Shown here piece after piece: positions 1 through 9,616 of a stretch of 64,000 nt of DNA. Every line of letters begins with the position of its first letter. The stretch's first letter is position 1. The position numbers and the translations under genes are program-made. The DNA lies in the NCBI RefSeq assembly GCF_014530035.1, contig NZ_JACVMX010000006.1:1-64000 (forward strand), written 5' to 3'. This DNA comes from Leucobacter sp. cx-328. GTDB taxonomy: Bacteria > Actinomycetota > Actinomycetes > Actinomycetales > Microbacteriaceae. Under the pieces are notes generated by a model, which was not told the DNA's origin, did no database searches, and worked only from the letters and a program-made list of their open reading frames with translations.

Positions 1-118
1 GAGATCTCCGTAGACTTCGGTCTGTGAGGCTCCCAGTAGATGACTGGGTTGATAGGCCAGATGTGGAAGCGCGGTAACGTGTGGAGCTGACTGGTACTAA
101 TAAGCCGATGACTTGATA
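1..118 (+). rRNA. rrl: 23S ribosomal RNA, 3' end (partial)
   Basis: The sequence carries the conserved 3' terminal block of bacterial 23S rRNA, ending in the ggtactaataagccgat stretch that closes domain VI. The gene begins before the window. The exact 3' end is estimated to within a few bases because its 5' pairing partner is not visible. It is followed by a ~165-base spacer and 5S rRNA on the same strand, the normal rrn order. Confidence 0.93.
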
Positions 119-285
119 TTCTCCCTCCCTTGGATGGGTGGGGCATGAGTATGGAAAATCTTAAACGATATTGTTCGCGTTCACTTTGTGGTTCTTGATG
201 TACGAGAAGCCACGCCAGGCAGTATGTCTGATTCGCTCTTGAGTGGGTGGGTTGGGTATTCTGGTGTGGTTGATATGTGTATAGA

Positions 286-404
286 GTTACGGTGGTTATA
301 GCGTCAGGGAAACGCCCGGTTACATTCCGAACCCGGAAGCTAAGACTGACAGCGCCGATGGTACTGCACTCGGGAGGGTGTGGGAGAGTAGGTCACCGCC
401 GGAC
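286..404 (+). rRNA. rrf: 5S ribosomal RNA
   Basis: This is a 5S rRNA of about 118 bases. It opens with GTTACGGTGG, carries the conserved CCCGGTTACATTCCGAACCC block (loop B/C region) and the GGGAGAGTAGG block, and closes with CACCGCC, which pairs back to the 5' end. It lies in the expected place after 23S rRNA. The ends are set by pairing of the terminal stem and may be off by 1-3 bases. Confidence 0.95.
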
Positions 405-435
405 ACCTTTTGGTGGGTGAGAGGGGATAGCCTTT

Positions 436-460
436 CAGCAATGATTGCTGGGGTTTTTCC
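436..460 (+). terminator. rrn operon terminator
   Basis: The 6-bp stem CAGCAA/TTGCTG has a 3-base loop and is followed by GGGG and a short T run. It lies about 30 bases after 5S rRNA, where a factor-independent terminator is expected. Confidence 0.7.
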
Positions 461-524
461 CTTTCGCTATTTTGTAGGGGGGTTCGCTTCCTTTGGTTTC
501 TTTCCTTTTTGGGGGAGGGGCTAG

Positions 525-545
525 AGGGGCGGGCCCCCTTTTTTT
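525..545 (+). terminator. second terminator-like hairpin with T7 tail
   Basis: AGGGG pairs with CCCCT around a 5-base loop and is followed by seven T residues (539-545). It sits between the rrn terminator and the next gene and probably acts as a back-up terminator. Confidence 0.5.
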
Positions 546-625
546 GTACCCAAAACCGGGCACGCGTCCACTGCATTGAGCGCTTGATAGTAATGCTTAC
601 CCTCATCGGCAGCGCCATTGAGTGT

Positions 626-1009
626 ATGGAGTCAGCATGCACACACGCGTACGCTGTACGTATGATCGACGAGAACGAGAATGAATCCGCAGCGGAGGAT
701 CTACAGCTCCTTGCAATGGCACAAGTGCGGGGCATTCGACTGGCCTCTCGCAGCCTGTACGGTGCGATGCACCATGCGTTTGGGGCTCCAGACGGCAGCG
801 TTGAACGCGCAGCGGCCATGTTGTCGCTCGATGAGCAGATTGCTGATTTCCTCTCGCTTCCCGGCAACTCACCGAGCACTGCGATTCTCGCCGTTGGCCG
901 CATCGCGGCAGAGGTTGCCGGCGAGCTTGGCGCGCGGACTGGGCTCAGCCAGGAACGCCTTGGCCGGCAGGTTGACCAGTACCTGCTGGCTACCGGATTC
1001 TCAGCATGA
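626..1009 (+). CDS. hypothetical small protein
   Basis: I do not recognise the family. The frame encodes 127 residues from the ATG at 626, or 115 from the ATG at 662 (start MIDENENE). I prefer one of these to the far-upstream ATG at 509, which would run through the poly-T terminator region. The protein has an acidic N-terminus, no membrane segment and no cysteines after the start region. Its composition suggests mostly helix, with Ala/Leu-rich stretches such as AAMLSLDEQIADFL and GRIAAEVAGELGAR. It stands alone between the rrn operon and rplK, with no clear ribosome-binding site for either start. Its length and codon choice favour a real gene, but function is unknown. Confidence 0.5.
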   Translation: MESACTHAYAVRMIDENENESAAEDLQLLAMAQVRGIRLASRSLYGAMHHAFGAPDGSVERAAAMLSLDEQIADFLSLPGNSPSTAILAVGRIAAEVAGELGARTGLSQERLGRQVDQYLLATGFSA

Positions 1010-1118
1010 CCCTGCGCAAGCGTCCACGATTTCTTGAGATCAACGTTCGCGTTCTCTGGAAAATTCGGTTAAACTTCTAGAGTTTGCGTTCGCTGTCATG
1101 GGCGATGCAAACGCACCG

Positions 1119-1164
1119 CCCTCCGGAATGGCTGGAGGGACGGGAGAGCTCGCGCGAAAGCGCG
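1119..1164 (+). promoter_or_regulatory. structured rplK-rplA mRNA leader
   Basis: Two hairpins precede rplK: CCCTCC/GGAGGG (1119-1139), and CGCGC-GAAA-GCGCG (1151-1164), a perfect 5-bp stem closed by a GNRA tetraloop. They end 22 bases before the start codon. In bacteria the L11-L1 operon is repressed by L1 binding its own leader mRNA, so this leader is a candidate target. I could not match it to the L1 consensus. Confidence 0.4.
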
Positions 1165-1185
1165 TGTTCGAAGAAAGGAACAATC

Positions 1186-1614
1186 ATGGCAAAGGTAAAG
1201 AAGGTTACGGGTCTGATCAAGCTTCAGATCCCCGCCGGCGCTGCCAACCCCGCACCCCCCGTGGGTCCGGCTCTCGGCCAGCACGGCGTGAACATCATGG
1301 AATTCTGCAAGGCGTACAACGCTGCAACTGAATCCCAGCGTGGAAACATCGTTCCTGTGGAGATCACTGTCTACGAGGATCGTTCGTTCACGTTCGTTCT
1401 CAAGACTCCTCCCGCAGCAGAGCTCCTGAAGAAGGCTGCTGGCGTTCAGAAGGGTTCGGGTACCCCGCACACCGTTAAGGTTGCAAAGGTTACTGCTGAG
1501 CAGGTTCGCCAGATCGCCGAGCAGAAGAAGGCTGATCTGAACGCCAACGATCTCGATGCTGCATCGAAGATCATCGCGGGCACCGCTCGCTCCATGGGCA
1601 TCACGGTCGAGTAA
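1186..1614 (+). CDS. rplK: 50S ribosomal protein L11
   Basis: L11 binds 23S rRNA and forms the base of the stalk where translation GTPases act. The protein has 142 residues, the usual length, and starts [18 protein letters not shown] with the conserved [21 protein letters not shown] segment (proline-rich N-terminal domain). The C-terminal RNA-binding domain ends in RSMGITVE. I chose the ATG at 1186 because AAGAAAGGAA lies just upstream and it gives the family N-terminus; the frame stays open to 1084 but that extension is not conserved L11 sequence. It is followed by rplA after 11 bases. The normal upstream neighbours secE and nusG are absent. Confidence 0.97.
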   Translation: MAKVKKVTGLIKLQIPAGAANPAPPVGPALGQHGVNIMEFCKAYNAATESQRGNIVPVEITVYEDRSFTFVLKTPPAAELLKKAAGVQKGSGTPHTVKVAKVTAEQVRQIAEQKKADLNANDLDAASKIIAGTARSMGITVE

Positions 1615-1625
1615 GGGGTATCGCA

Positions 1626-2315
1626 ATGGCTCAGAAGTCGAAGGCGTACCGCGCCGCAGCTGCCAAGATTCAGGCAGACAAGTTCTACGCTCCCAGCGAG
1701 GCAGTTGCTCTCGCTAAGGAGACCGGTTCCGCAAAGACCAACTCGACCGTTGAGGTCGCGTTGAAGCTTGGTGTGGACCCCCGCAAGGCTGACCAGATGG
1801 TCCGCGGCACGGTCAACCTGCCTCACGGCACGGGTAAGACCGCACGCGTCATCGTGTTCGCAACCGGTGCAGCAGCAGAGGCAGCTATCGCTGCCGGCGC
1901 TGACGAGGTTGGCGGCGACGAGCTCATCGAGAAGGTAGCCGGCGGCTACACCTCGTTCGATGCAGCAGTGTCGACCCCCGAGCTCATGGGCAAGGTTGGT
2001 CGTCTTGGTAAGGTACTGGGCCCCCGTGGTCTCATGCCGAACCCCAAGACCGGCACCGTGACCCCCAACACCGCTAAGGCTGTTGAGGACATCAAGGGCG
2101 GCAAGATCGAGTTCCGCGTTGACAAGCACGCTAATGTTCACTTCATCGTGGGCAAGGCGTCGTTCACCGCTGAGCAGCTCGACGAGAACATCACTTCGGT
2201 ACTCGAGGAAATCTCGCGTCTGAAGCCCTCGTCGTCGAAGGGCAAGTACGTCATCAAGGGCGCTGTCTCGACCACCTTCGGTCCTGGCATCCCCCTCGAC
2301 GTTTCGGGTCTCTAA
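1626..2315 (+). CDS. rplA: 50S ribosomal protein L1
   Basis: L1 forms the mobile L1 stalk of the large subunit, helps release E-site tRNA, and represses its own operon in many bacteria. The protein has 229 residues, the normal length, with the hallmark block [22 protein letters not shown] at about 123-144 and the [12 protein letters not shown] region. AAGGGG precedes the ATG. It is co-transcribed with rplK and closed by a strong hairpin at 2330-2370. Confidence 0.97.
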   Translation: MAQKSKAYRAAAAKIQADKFYAPSEAVALAKETGSAKTNSTVEVALKLGVDPRKADQMVRGTVNLPHGTGKTARVIVFATGAAAEAAIAAGADEVGGDELIEKVAGGYTSFDAAVSTPELMGKVGRLGKVLGPRGLMPNPKTGTVTPNTAKAVEDIKGGKIEFRVDKHANVHFIVGKASFTAEQLDENITSVLEEISRLKPSSSKGKYVIKGAVSTTFGPGIPLDVSGL

Positions 2316-2329
2316 ACCGAACGGTTATC

Positions 2330-2370
2330 AACAGGGCCTTTCCGCGTCATTGATGCGGGGAGGCCCTGTT
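2330..2370 (+). terminator. terminator of rplK-rplA
   Basis: AACAGGGCCT (2330 onward) pairs with AGGCCCTGTT (2361-2370) around an inner CCGC/GCGG pairing. It starts 15 bases after the rplA stop. No long T run follows, but the stem is strong. Confidence 0.7.
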
Positions 2371-2379
2371 GGGTATATA
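2350..2379 (+). promoter_or_regulatory. candidate promoter of the kinase/MoxR operon
   Basis: TTGATG (2350-2355) and TATATA (2374-2379) are spaced by 18 bp and lie 72 bases upstream of the kinase start. The element overlaps the loop and descending arm of the rplA terminator. This is a consensus match by eye only. Confidence 0.35.
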
Positions 2380-2451
2380 TAGACTTATATCTGGCGCACA
2401 CGAGCCAGACTTGGCCGTTTGGCCGATCCGCGAACTGACGATGGGAGCGTG

Positions 2452-3573
2452 ATGGCGAGACCGCAGGCGCACGCCCCGCAGCTCACGGGCTATGCTCTCA
2501 TCGGCTTGCTCGGTACCGGTGGGTACGCGCAAGTGTTTCAGTATGAGCAGAATCTCCCTCGCCGTTCAGTCGCGGTGAAGGTGCTTGAAGCCTCGCTTGA
2601 GGCACAGCATGATCGCTCAATGTTTGAGGCCGAGGCCAACGTCATGGGCCTGCTTTCGAACCACCCGTCAATCGTGACGATCTATTCGGCGAGCGTCGCT
2701 GCGGACGGTCGTCCATATATTGCAATGGAGTACTGCCCGGGATCCTTCCGCGCTGCTGCTAAGGGATCACCGATGACCCTTGACCGTGTGCTTGACGCCG
2801 GCGTGCGCATCGCGGGCGCACTTGAGTCGGCACACCGCTCAGGCGTTCTCCATCGTGACATTAAACCTGCCAACGTGCTGCTCGGACATGCAGAGCGACC
2901 GTTGCTCACAGATTTCGGCATCGCATCCCTCAGAGGAAGTATGCGCGGTGAACGCACCGAACTTGCAATGTCACCGCAGTGGGCAGCGCCTGAGGTATTG
3001 AGCCTGCAGACGAGCGGTACGGTTGCGAGTGAGGTTTGGTCACTCGGTGCCACGCTGTACGGCATTGCGGCAGGGCACCCGCCATTCGCGTCTCCTGACC
3101 CCGATCAGAACACGAGTACGAAGTTGCGCGAACGTGTGCAGCGTGCGGTGTACGTTCCTGTGCCTGGCGCTCAGGGCTATGAACCCTTTGACCGCGTGAT
3201 CCAGCGGGCTTTGTCACGAGATCCACGAGAACGGTACGGCTCCATGCTCGAGTTCGGTGAGGCGCTCCGTGGCTTGCAACGTGTGTATGGCTACGATCTC
3301 ACTGCCATGGACGTCGTCGATTTCGGTGCTGCACCAGAACCAGCTGGGGGAGCGCCTTTGCGACCCTCATCAGTTCGGGCGAAAACCCGTGCAGAGCGGC
3401 GCGACGAAATGCGATCCGCGCACACGAAATCATCAACCTCGCGTGAGGCGCTCGAGCGCCGACGCGGTGCGCGTGATTCGAAGCGGGGGCTGTCACCGCT
3501 CGCGAGCGCCTGCATTGGCGCCGTGATTGGCGCGGCTGCAGTTTTTGCCGCCAACCTGACAGGAATACTCTAG
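2452..3573 (+). CDS. tail-anchored Ser/Thr protein kinase
   Basis: This is a Hanks-type kinase of 373 residues that phosphorylates Ser/Thr on partner proteins at the membrane. The glycine loop is LLGTGGYAQVF (19-29) and the ATP-binding lysine is K43 in VAVKV. The catalytic loop is HRDIKPAN (134-141), followed by DFG (154-156) and the APE motif (AAPEVL). After a basic, Ser/Arg-rich juxtamembrane stretch there is one C-terminal membrane helix (about 348-370) and almost nothing beyond it, so no PASTA or other external sensor is present. The ATG at 2452 is chosen over an upstream TTG because GGGAG sits just before it. It opens the eight-gene operon that also holds a PP2C phosphatase and an FHA protein, its likely antagonist and reader. 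Its substrates are not known. Confidence 0.92.
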   Translation: MARPQAHAPQLTGYALIGLLGTGGYAQVFQYEQNLPRRSVAVKVLEASLEAQHDRSMFEAEANVMGLLSNHPSIVTIYSASVAADGRPYIAMEYCPGSFRAAAKGSPMTLDRVLDAGVRIAGALESAHRSGVLHRDIKPANVLLGHAERPLLTDFGIASLRGSMRGERTELAMSPQWAAPEVLSLQTSGTVASEVWSLGATLYGIAAGHPPFASPDPDQNTSTKLRERVQRAVYVPVPGAQGYEPFDRVIQRALSRDPRERYGSMLEFGEALRGLQRVYGYDLTAMDVVDFGAAPEPAGGAPLRPSSVRAKTRAERRDEMRSAHTKSSTSREALERRRGARDSKRGLSPLASACIGAVIGAAAVFAANLTGIL

Positions 3574-6500
3574 GTGATGGCTGCTCCGCGCGCGGTCAAA
3601 CCAACCAAAGGCACTCCTGTGCGCAGACGGCGGTGGCTGAACTGGCTGAGTGCCGGAGTTGTGGTGGCGCTTGGCGTCACCGTTGCGGTGGTCTCGCAAG
3701 GTTTTGATGCACGTGAAACATCGCGTGACGAACCCTCGGTGTGGGCGATGCGAGCGAGCGGCCAGTATGCGCGTGTGAACACTGAAACCGCAGAGATTGA
3801 TACTGTGCGGATCGCGGAGTCTGCGTCTGGAGTACTCCAGTCGGGCGCACGCACGCTCGTGCTGACGAATGGTGGGGGCCGAGCATGGGGAGTGAACCCG
3901 GCCGAGCCGCAGGACCTGCGGGAACAAGAAGAAGTTACGTCCAGCGAACAGGACCACACTGCAGCCCCTGAATCGTCTCACGATGGGGAGCGAGAAACGC
4001 CAGTACTTGATGGAGAAATCAGAGTACCTGCAGGGAATCGCGAGACCCTTATTGCCGGTGACTTTGTGCTCTTCCGCACGGAAGAAGGTGCGGCCTACCT
4101 CGGCACCTTGACCGGAGCCGCGAGTAGCAATGCTGGCACAGACACGGCCGCAAAAACGGCGACCTCGGTCCGCGGTGAGACCTTGCTCGATCCTTTCGCT
4201 GCGGAACGCACGGCAGCCCCTGCTGAAGGCAGCGCAGAGGCACCCGCTGATGACGAAGAGGGCAACGCGATTGCTTTCCCTGTGACTGCCGCGGCGCTCA
4301 ATGACAGTGGTCGGGTCGCGCTGTATTCCGCGCACGCGCGTGAACTACGTTTCTATGAAGCGAGCGAAGGCCGGTTCGAGACCGATGTCGTCAAGCTCTC
4401 GGGTGACGTACCCGTTGAAGGTCTCGAGATGGCACTGCTCGGAAAGGACTGGGCACTGTATGCGCCAGACACCGGCACTCTGTGGACGTCCGCTGCGCCT
4501 GGTGGAGTGAAGGTGCCAGCGCGCGGCCAGAGTCACCTGCAGCAGACGGCCAGCGACGGCTCTGCCGAAGGCCTGCTCATCGCAGATGAGCAGGGACTGA
4601 TCCGGGTGACTGATACCGACCGCGTCGCGCGCGTTGACGGGACGGGTACGGGAGTTCCCACACGACCACTCACGATTCGTGACGAGCGATACGCTGCGTG
4701 GATCGGCGCTGACTCCGGGACCCTGTGGCAGGAAGGCGCCAAGCTCTCGAAACTTGCTCTCGATGATCAGGTGGCACTGCCTGGCACGGTTACCCCCGTG
4801 CTACAGACGAACGGCACACGTGCGCTGCTCTCTGAGACACAGACTGGCATGATGTGGACTGTGCCAGAGGGCAAGCTCATTCCCGTTGAGCAGTGGACAC
4901 TCACGGAGCCACCCAAACAGGAAGACGGCGCCGTCGTTGTCAACGATGCGACCGACCCAGAGCCCCCAGTGGCCGTGAACGATGTCTTTGGCGTTCGGGC
5001 GGGCGAACAAGCGCTGCTACCAGTCATGCTGAACGACTACGATCCGAACCGCAAAGACGTGTTGACGATCGTTCCCGAAAGCGTCGCTGACTCGACGCTC
5101 GGAGAATTTGGCAGCATAGAGATGCTTTCCAACTCCCAGATGCTCACGGCCCGGGTTGCCGAAGGTGCGACCGGTTCGGCCACCTTTACGTATCGCATTA
5201 CTGACGGCGTATACGAATCTGAACCTGCAACGGTGACACTCACCGTCAAGGGAGATGAAGTCGAGAATCCGCCGGCATGGTGCCCGGTGGAAGGCTGTCA
5301 GCATGAGTGGCCATCTCCCGAGGTCTCGCCAGGTGGCACCCTCATATTGCCAATTCTCGAAGGGTACGTTGACCCCGAAGGTGACCCGATGCTGCTGCAA
5401 GCAGCGGAACTCATCGACCCGGCCTCTGCAGCTCGCGTACTCGTTTCGGCAGACGGACGACTCGCCTTTCGACATGACGACCCCAACGCCGCCGACGAAG
5501 ACATCTCGGTCAAGGTGACGGTTTCCGATTCACGCGGTGCGTTGAACGTTCGTGAAATGCGGATCCGCGTGCGAGGCGATGCACAACCCAGCATGACGGC
5601 AATGGCCTTGACCGTGGCCGCGGGCGAGCCGGCGACCATTCGGCCCCTTGGCCGGGTAACGGGTGGCTCGGGCGCGTATGCGCTGCTCGATGCCTCTGTG
5701 ACCAGCGGTGAGGCCACGGCAACGACGAATGCTGGTACCGGAGCGATCGAAGTCACCTCCTCGACACTTGGCGATTCGATATTGAGCGTGACGATCAGGG
5801 ACACCATCTCCGGTGGCGAAACCGCCGGTGTGATCCGCGTCACGACCGTGGCGTCCCGGCCCAAACTCGCGGTGCCGCCTTTGCGTGCGTTCGTGCGACC
5901 ACTTTCGGACGCGACGATCGAGGTGCTTGATGCGATCCCAGGCGCCAACCATCGAGGCCTTGTCGTTAGCGACGTTGAGGTGCGTGACGGACAGCTTACG
6001 GCCGATGTGCTCGAGCACGCCCGTGTTCGCGTTTCTGGCAGCACGGCAGACGGTGCAGCGGGGCGGATCGGGTCTGCCCGGGTCTACGTTTCTGAAGGTG
6101 GAACAACTGCATCAGGAGAACTCACGGTTTTCCAAGTGCCAGACGGGACGAATTCAAGTGCGATTGCCGTTGCAGACACGGCGACGGTGCGCGCGGGCAG
6201 CGTTGTCGACATCGCTGTTCTCGATAATGACCTTGCGCCTGCGGGTGAACGTCTCGTGCTGCATCCGCAGATTGCTGGCAGCGGCACCAAGGGAGAACTT
6301 GCATTCGCTTCGGGGAATACGCTTCGCTATCTTGCCCCGAGTGCGCCGGGTGACTACACGCTGTCGTACACGACGTATGGCTCGAGTACGCCGGAAAGCA
6401 GCGATACTGGCACCGTGCGCGTGACAGTGAAGGCTGCTGAGGGCAATCGCGATCCACAACCCTCTGCGCTGACCGTTCGGTTGTCAGCTGGCGAAAAGAA

Positions 6501-9500
6501 CACGGTTCGCGTGCCTCTCTCGGGAGTTGATCCCGATGGCGACCGAGTGCGTCTGGTTGGCGTGCAGAGCACTGACGCTCAGATCACCGCCTCGGTTACG
6601 CCGCGTGCTGCCTCGATCGATGTTCAGGCGTCGAAACAGACCACTCCAGGCACGTACGAGCTCCAGTACGCCGTGCGCGACGGGAAGGGCGGCGAAGCCC
6701 TGGGCTTGCTGCGCGTGGTGGTGACCGCGGCCGAAGTAGCGAGCATCCCGATTGCATACACCGACCACGTGCGCGTTCAGCGCGACAGCTCTGAGCCGCT
6801 CGTCGTGCAGCCGCTCGACAACGATGTTGATCCCGCTGGCGGCACGCTCAGCATCATCGAGGTTGTGCCGAACGTGCCCGGGGGCAAAGAATCAGCAGAG
6901 TACGAAAAGCTCATGCAGCGGCTCGACCTTTCTGCGATGAAGAAGGGTCGTATTTCGGTAAGCGCTGGCGAACTCGGCACCGTTTCCTTCCGGTACCGCG
7001 TACGGTCATCTGAGACACAGAGCACCGCAGACGGCTTGATCGTTGTGCAGACTTCGGAGCGCATCGGGCAGCTGGCTCCGACGATTCGTGACACCCTGCT
7101 CACGACACGCGATCGCGTTGATCTTGCGCACGGCGGCGTTGACGTTGTGACGGATCGTGTCTTCTGGGCAGGCGGTGATGTCGACAACCTCCAGCTGTCG
7201 GTATGGGGGAAGTCTGCATCCCGGTTCAAGGCATCTGGCAAGCGGATCACGGGCGAGTACCGCGCTTCGGGTGACCTCGTGCCATTCAAGCTGAGCGGTA
7301 AGGACGCGAATGGGGCGGACATTGAGGCGTTTGGTTTCCTCGTGATTCCGCCGCTCGATGACCTGCGGCTGACGCTTCAGCCCGGCCTCACACCCCTGTC
7401 CGTGAAGGAAGGAAAGAACGTCTCCGCCACGCTGACGAGCCTGGTTGATATTGGTCGTGGAGATTCGGTCGAGATGGCTACCGGCAGTATGCCCGTCCAA
7501 CGCTCGCAGGCAACTTGCACAAGCGATGGTTCATCGATCGTGTACCAAGCCGGGAAAAACGAACCCTGGTCAGACAGCTGCGTGATCCGCGTCAAACTGT
7601 CCGAGCAGACTCAGTGGACTGAGCTTGCAGTGCCCATCGCGATCGTGCCGAATGAGCCCGTTGTCACGCTCGAACCGCTGAGCCGAACGCTGAGCCCCGG
7701 AGAAACTGAAACGATCAATCTCGCTGACATGGTGCGGTGGGAAGGCAATCGAGCGGGTAAGTTCTCGAACCTCCGTTTCACGTTAAACGGTGGCGATGGC
7801 TCGTTCGAGATTACCCAGAATGGGAGCAAGCTGTCCGTGCTGGCTCCCGCAGACGCTGTCGTAGGAACCGAACGAGCGGTAAATGTATCGGTCAGCGGTG
7901 CTGGAGATAGCCAGTCAGTGCTCAACCTGCGCGTCGGTGTCGCGCCGAAGGATGCGCCAGTGGGCGGATCCGCACCTTTGACGTGCGTAGTCGGTTCCAG
8001 CTGTGCTGTCGCTGTCACAGCGCTGCCAGGCAGTTACGATCCGTTCCAAGACAAAAAGGGCGGCGGGCTTGAACTCATCTCGGTCGCTGACGGTGCCTGC
8101 GCTGTAGCCTCGTTTGCTGTCGATGGGGACCGGGTCGTGGTGAACTGGCCCAATGGCGCGGAAGGTTCGGGTGGCAAGTGCACCGCAACGTTTACCGTGC
8201 GTGATGCGCAAAAGCGCGTCGGAACTGGCGCGGTGGAGCTGGACGCACGAGGCGTTCCGCGAGCACCAGTGTCGATCGTGCCAAAGTCGGCCGACAGAAA
8301 CAGCGTGTCGCTTACGGTGTCGCTGAGTCAGCAGGCCGCTCACCCGGCTGTCACTGGGGTGGAGCTCTTCGCCGACGGATCACGCGTTGGCGACTGCACC
8401 CTCAACGATGGCAGCGTTGCTGTTTGCTCGAACTCGGGTCTGACTCCCGGTGTGAAACATACGTACACTGCACGGGCGGTGAACGCCGTCGGCTCATCAC
8501 AGGCGACCGCAAACGGTGTTGAGACATGGGCGTACGAAGCACCAAACGCCCCCACGGTGGCAGCTGCAGCGGTGAGCTGGCCTGAGAATGAGAGTTCGAC
8601 ACGTGGTCGTCTGCGGATCACCATCGGTGAGGCTGGCAATGCCGAACGCAGGCTCTGGATCGGTGGTGTTGAGACTCCGCTCAGCGCGAGCGGCATTTAC
8701 GAAACTGCCGCGGGCACACAGAGCATTGCGGTCATGGCTGTAGACCCTGACTCGGCGCTGCCCCCTGCCTACGCGGGCGGCAGCGAGAGCCAGCAAAACC
8801 GCATCGATGCTGAAGCGTTCGGTGCTCCAACGCTGACGGCAAAGCTCGCGAACAAAGGTGACACCGGGTACATCTTCACGACGACCGCAGCTGGCAAGGG
8901 TGACATCACGCTGACCTATGGCCTGACACCAGGCAGGGGCGATGCCAAGTGCACTGGCGCGTCTGAGAGTGGGTCTGGGCTTACTGCGTTCACCTATTAC
9001 GCGGGCGCCTCCTGCGCGTCATCGCAATACGGCAAGACGAGAGCGCAGGCTGGCTGGATCTTCACGAGTGGAGACGTACCCGCACTGACCGGTGGTCAAT
9101 ACCGGGTGAGTTCAAACCCAACTGTCAGACCAGGCGGCCTCGATATTGACGGTGTCGTTGCATACGGCGCGACAACTCCAGAGCTCGGCGGGAAGCTTGA
9201 CGGCGCCCTCCTTGAATGGTCAACACCGATCTCTGAGCTGAACTCCCATAACACCGAAACGACCGTCACCCAGTGCGTGCGCAAGGAAGATGTGAACCGG
9301 TGTTCTGATCCGCTAACCGTGCGCCCTGTCGATCGTGTGACGCCGTTTGAAGTCTCCTACCTTGGGAACTGTGCGGCCAATGCGAGTGAACTCACGATCG
9401 GTGGTGTCTTCGGACTTTCGGGAACACCGGGTGTCACGCCCGTGTTCACAGAGATTCCGAATACACAGAACGTAGAGATGTCGTGGCCAGGTGGCGCCTA

Positions 9501-9594
9501 CGGCAGTGCAACCTTCACGAACGTGATGTGCTCGCCGCCGACGGGGCAGACCGAACCGCCCGCCAACACGAGCCCCACCACGAACACCAACTAG
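3574..9594 (+). CDS. giant membrane-anchored surface protein with Ig-like and FN3 modules
   Basis: The product has about 2,006 residues. A basic N-terminus (RRRR) and one membrane helix (about 21-41) act as an uncleaved anchor, leaving nearly all of the chain outside. Residues ~50-430 are repetitive beta-strand sequence resembling a WD/propeller-like region. After that come tandem Ig-like/cadherin-like modules marked by acidic LND-x-DP or DNDxDPxG signatures near residues 485, 885 and 1085. An FN3-like module lies near 1565-1655 (LTPGVKHTYTARAVNAVGS). A Cys-containing region and a Thr/Pro/Asn tail with no LPXTG motif follow. The start is GTG at 3574 or ATG at 3577, directly abutting the kinase stop. 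I infer a surface scaffold or adhesin controlled by the operon's signalling proteins; no enzymatic motif is visible. Confidence 0.85.
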   Translation: MMAAPRAVKPTKGTPVRRRRWLNWLSAGVVVALGVTVAVVSQGFDARETSRDEPSVWAMRASGQYARVNTETAEIDTVRIAESASGVLQSGARTLVLTNGGGRAWGVNPAEPQDLREQEEVTSSEQDHTAAPESSHDGERETPVLDGEIRVPAGNRETLIAGDFVLFRTEEGAAYLGTLTGAASSNAGTDTAAKTATSVRGETLLDPFAAERTAAPAEGSAEAPADDEEGNAIAFPVTAAALNDSGRVALYSAHARELRFYEASEGRFETDVVKLSGDVPVEGLEMALLGKDWALYAPDTGTLWTSAAPGGVKVPARGQSHLQQTASDGSAEGLLIADEQGLIRVTDTDRVARVDGTGTGVPTRPLTIRDERYAAWIGADSGTLWQEGAKLSKLALDDQVALPGTVTPVLQTNGTRALLSETQTGMMWTVPEGKLIPVEQWTLTEPPKQEDGAVVVNDATDPEPPVAVNDVFGVRAGEQALLPVMLNDYDPNRKDVLTIVPESVADSTLGEFGSIEMLSNSQMLTARVAEGATGSATFTYRITDGVYESEPATVTLTVKGDEVENPPAWCPVEGCQHEWPSPEVSPGGTLILPILEGYVDPEGDPMLLQAAELIDPASAARVLVSADGRLAFRHDDPNAADEDISVKVTVSDSRGALNVREMRIRVRGDAQPSMTAMALTVAAGEPATIRPLGRVTGGSGAYALLDASVTSGEATATTNAGTGAIEVTSSTLGDSILSVTIRDTISGGETAGVIRVTTVASRPKLAVPPLRAFVRPLSDATIEVLDAIPGANHRGLVVSDVEVRDGQLTADVLEHARVRVSGSTADGAAGRIGSARVYVSEGGTTASGELTVFQVPDGTNSSAIAVADTATVRAGSVVDIAVLDNDLAPAGERLVLHPQIAGSGTKGELAFASGNTLRYLAPSAPGDYTLSYTTYGSSTPESSDTGTVRVTVKAAEGNRDPQPSALTVRLSAGEKNTVRVPLSGVDPDGDRVRLVGVQSTDAQITASVTPRAASIDVQASKQTTPGTYELQYAVRDGKGGEALGLLRVVVTAAEVASIPIAYTDHVRVQRDSSEPLVVQPLDNDVDPAGGTLSIIEVVPNVPGGKESAEYEKLMQRLDLSAMKKGRISVSAGELGTVSFRYRVRSSETQSTADGLIVVQTSERIGQLAPTIRDTLLTTRDRVDLAHGGVDVVTDRVFWAGGDVDNLQLSVWGKSASRFKASGKRITGEYRASGDLVPFKLSGKDANGADIEAFGFLVIPPLDDLRLTLQPGLTPLSVKEGKNVSATLTSLVDIGRGDSVEMATGSMPVQRSQATCTSDGSSIVYQAGKNEPWSDSCVIRVKLSEQTQWTELAVPIAIVPNEPVVTLEPLSRTLSPGETETINLADMVRWEGNRAGKFSNLRFTLNGGDGSFEITQNGSKLSVLAPADAVVGTERAVNVSVSGAGDSQSVLNLRVGVAPKDAPVGGSAPLTCVVGSSCAVAVTALPGSYDPFQDKKGGGLELISVADGACAVASFAVDGDRVVVNWPNGAEGSGGKCTATFTVRDAQKRVGTGAVELDARGVPRAPVSIVPKSADRNSVSLTVSLSQQAAHPAVTGVELFADGSRVGDCTLNDGSVAVCSNSGLTPGVKHTYTARAVNAVGSSQATANGVETWAYEAPNAPTVAAAAVSWPENESSTRGRLRITIGEAGNAERRLWIGGVETPLSASGIYETAAGTQSIAVMAVDPDSALPPAYAGGSESQQNRIDAEAFGAPTLTAKLANKGDTGYIFTTTAAGKGDITLTYGLTPGRGDAKCTGASESGSGLTAFTYYAGASCASSQYGKTRAQAGWIFTSGDVPALTGGQYRVSSNPTVRPGGLDIDGVVAYGATTPELGGKLDGALLEWSTPISELNSHNTETTVTQCVRKEDVNRCSDPLTVRPVDRVTPFEVSYLGNCAANASELTIGGVFGLSGTPGVTPVFTEIPNTQNVEMSWPGGAYGSATFTNVMCSPPTGQTEPPANTSPTTNTN

Positions 9595-9616
9595 TAAGTC
9601 GAGAGAACGAGTAGCA

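Noticed and set aside
340-903. Minus-strand frame running from the 5S rRNA into the small gene at 626
   Set aside because: It overlaps 5S rRNA and the terminator hairpins and has low-complexity shadow composition.
1084-1185. Extended N-terminus of L11 from an upstream ATG
   Set aside because: The extension is not L11-like and would start far from the AAGAAAGGAA site; the ATG at 1186 gives the standard protein.
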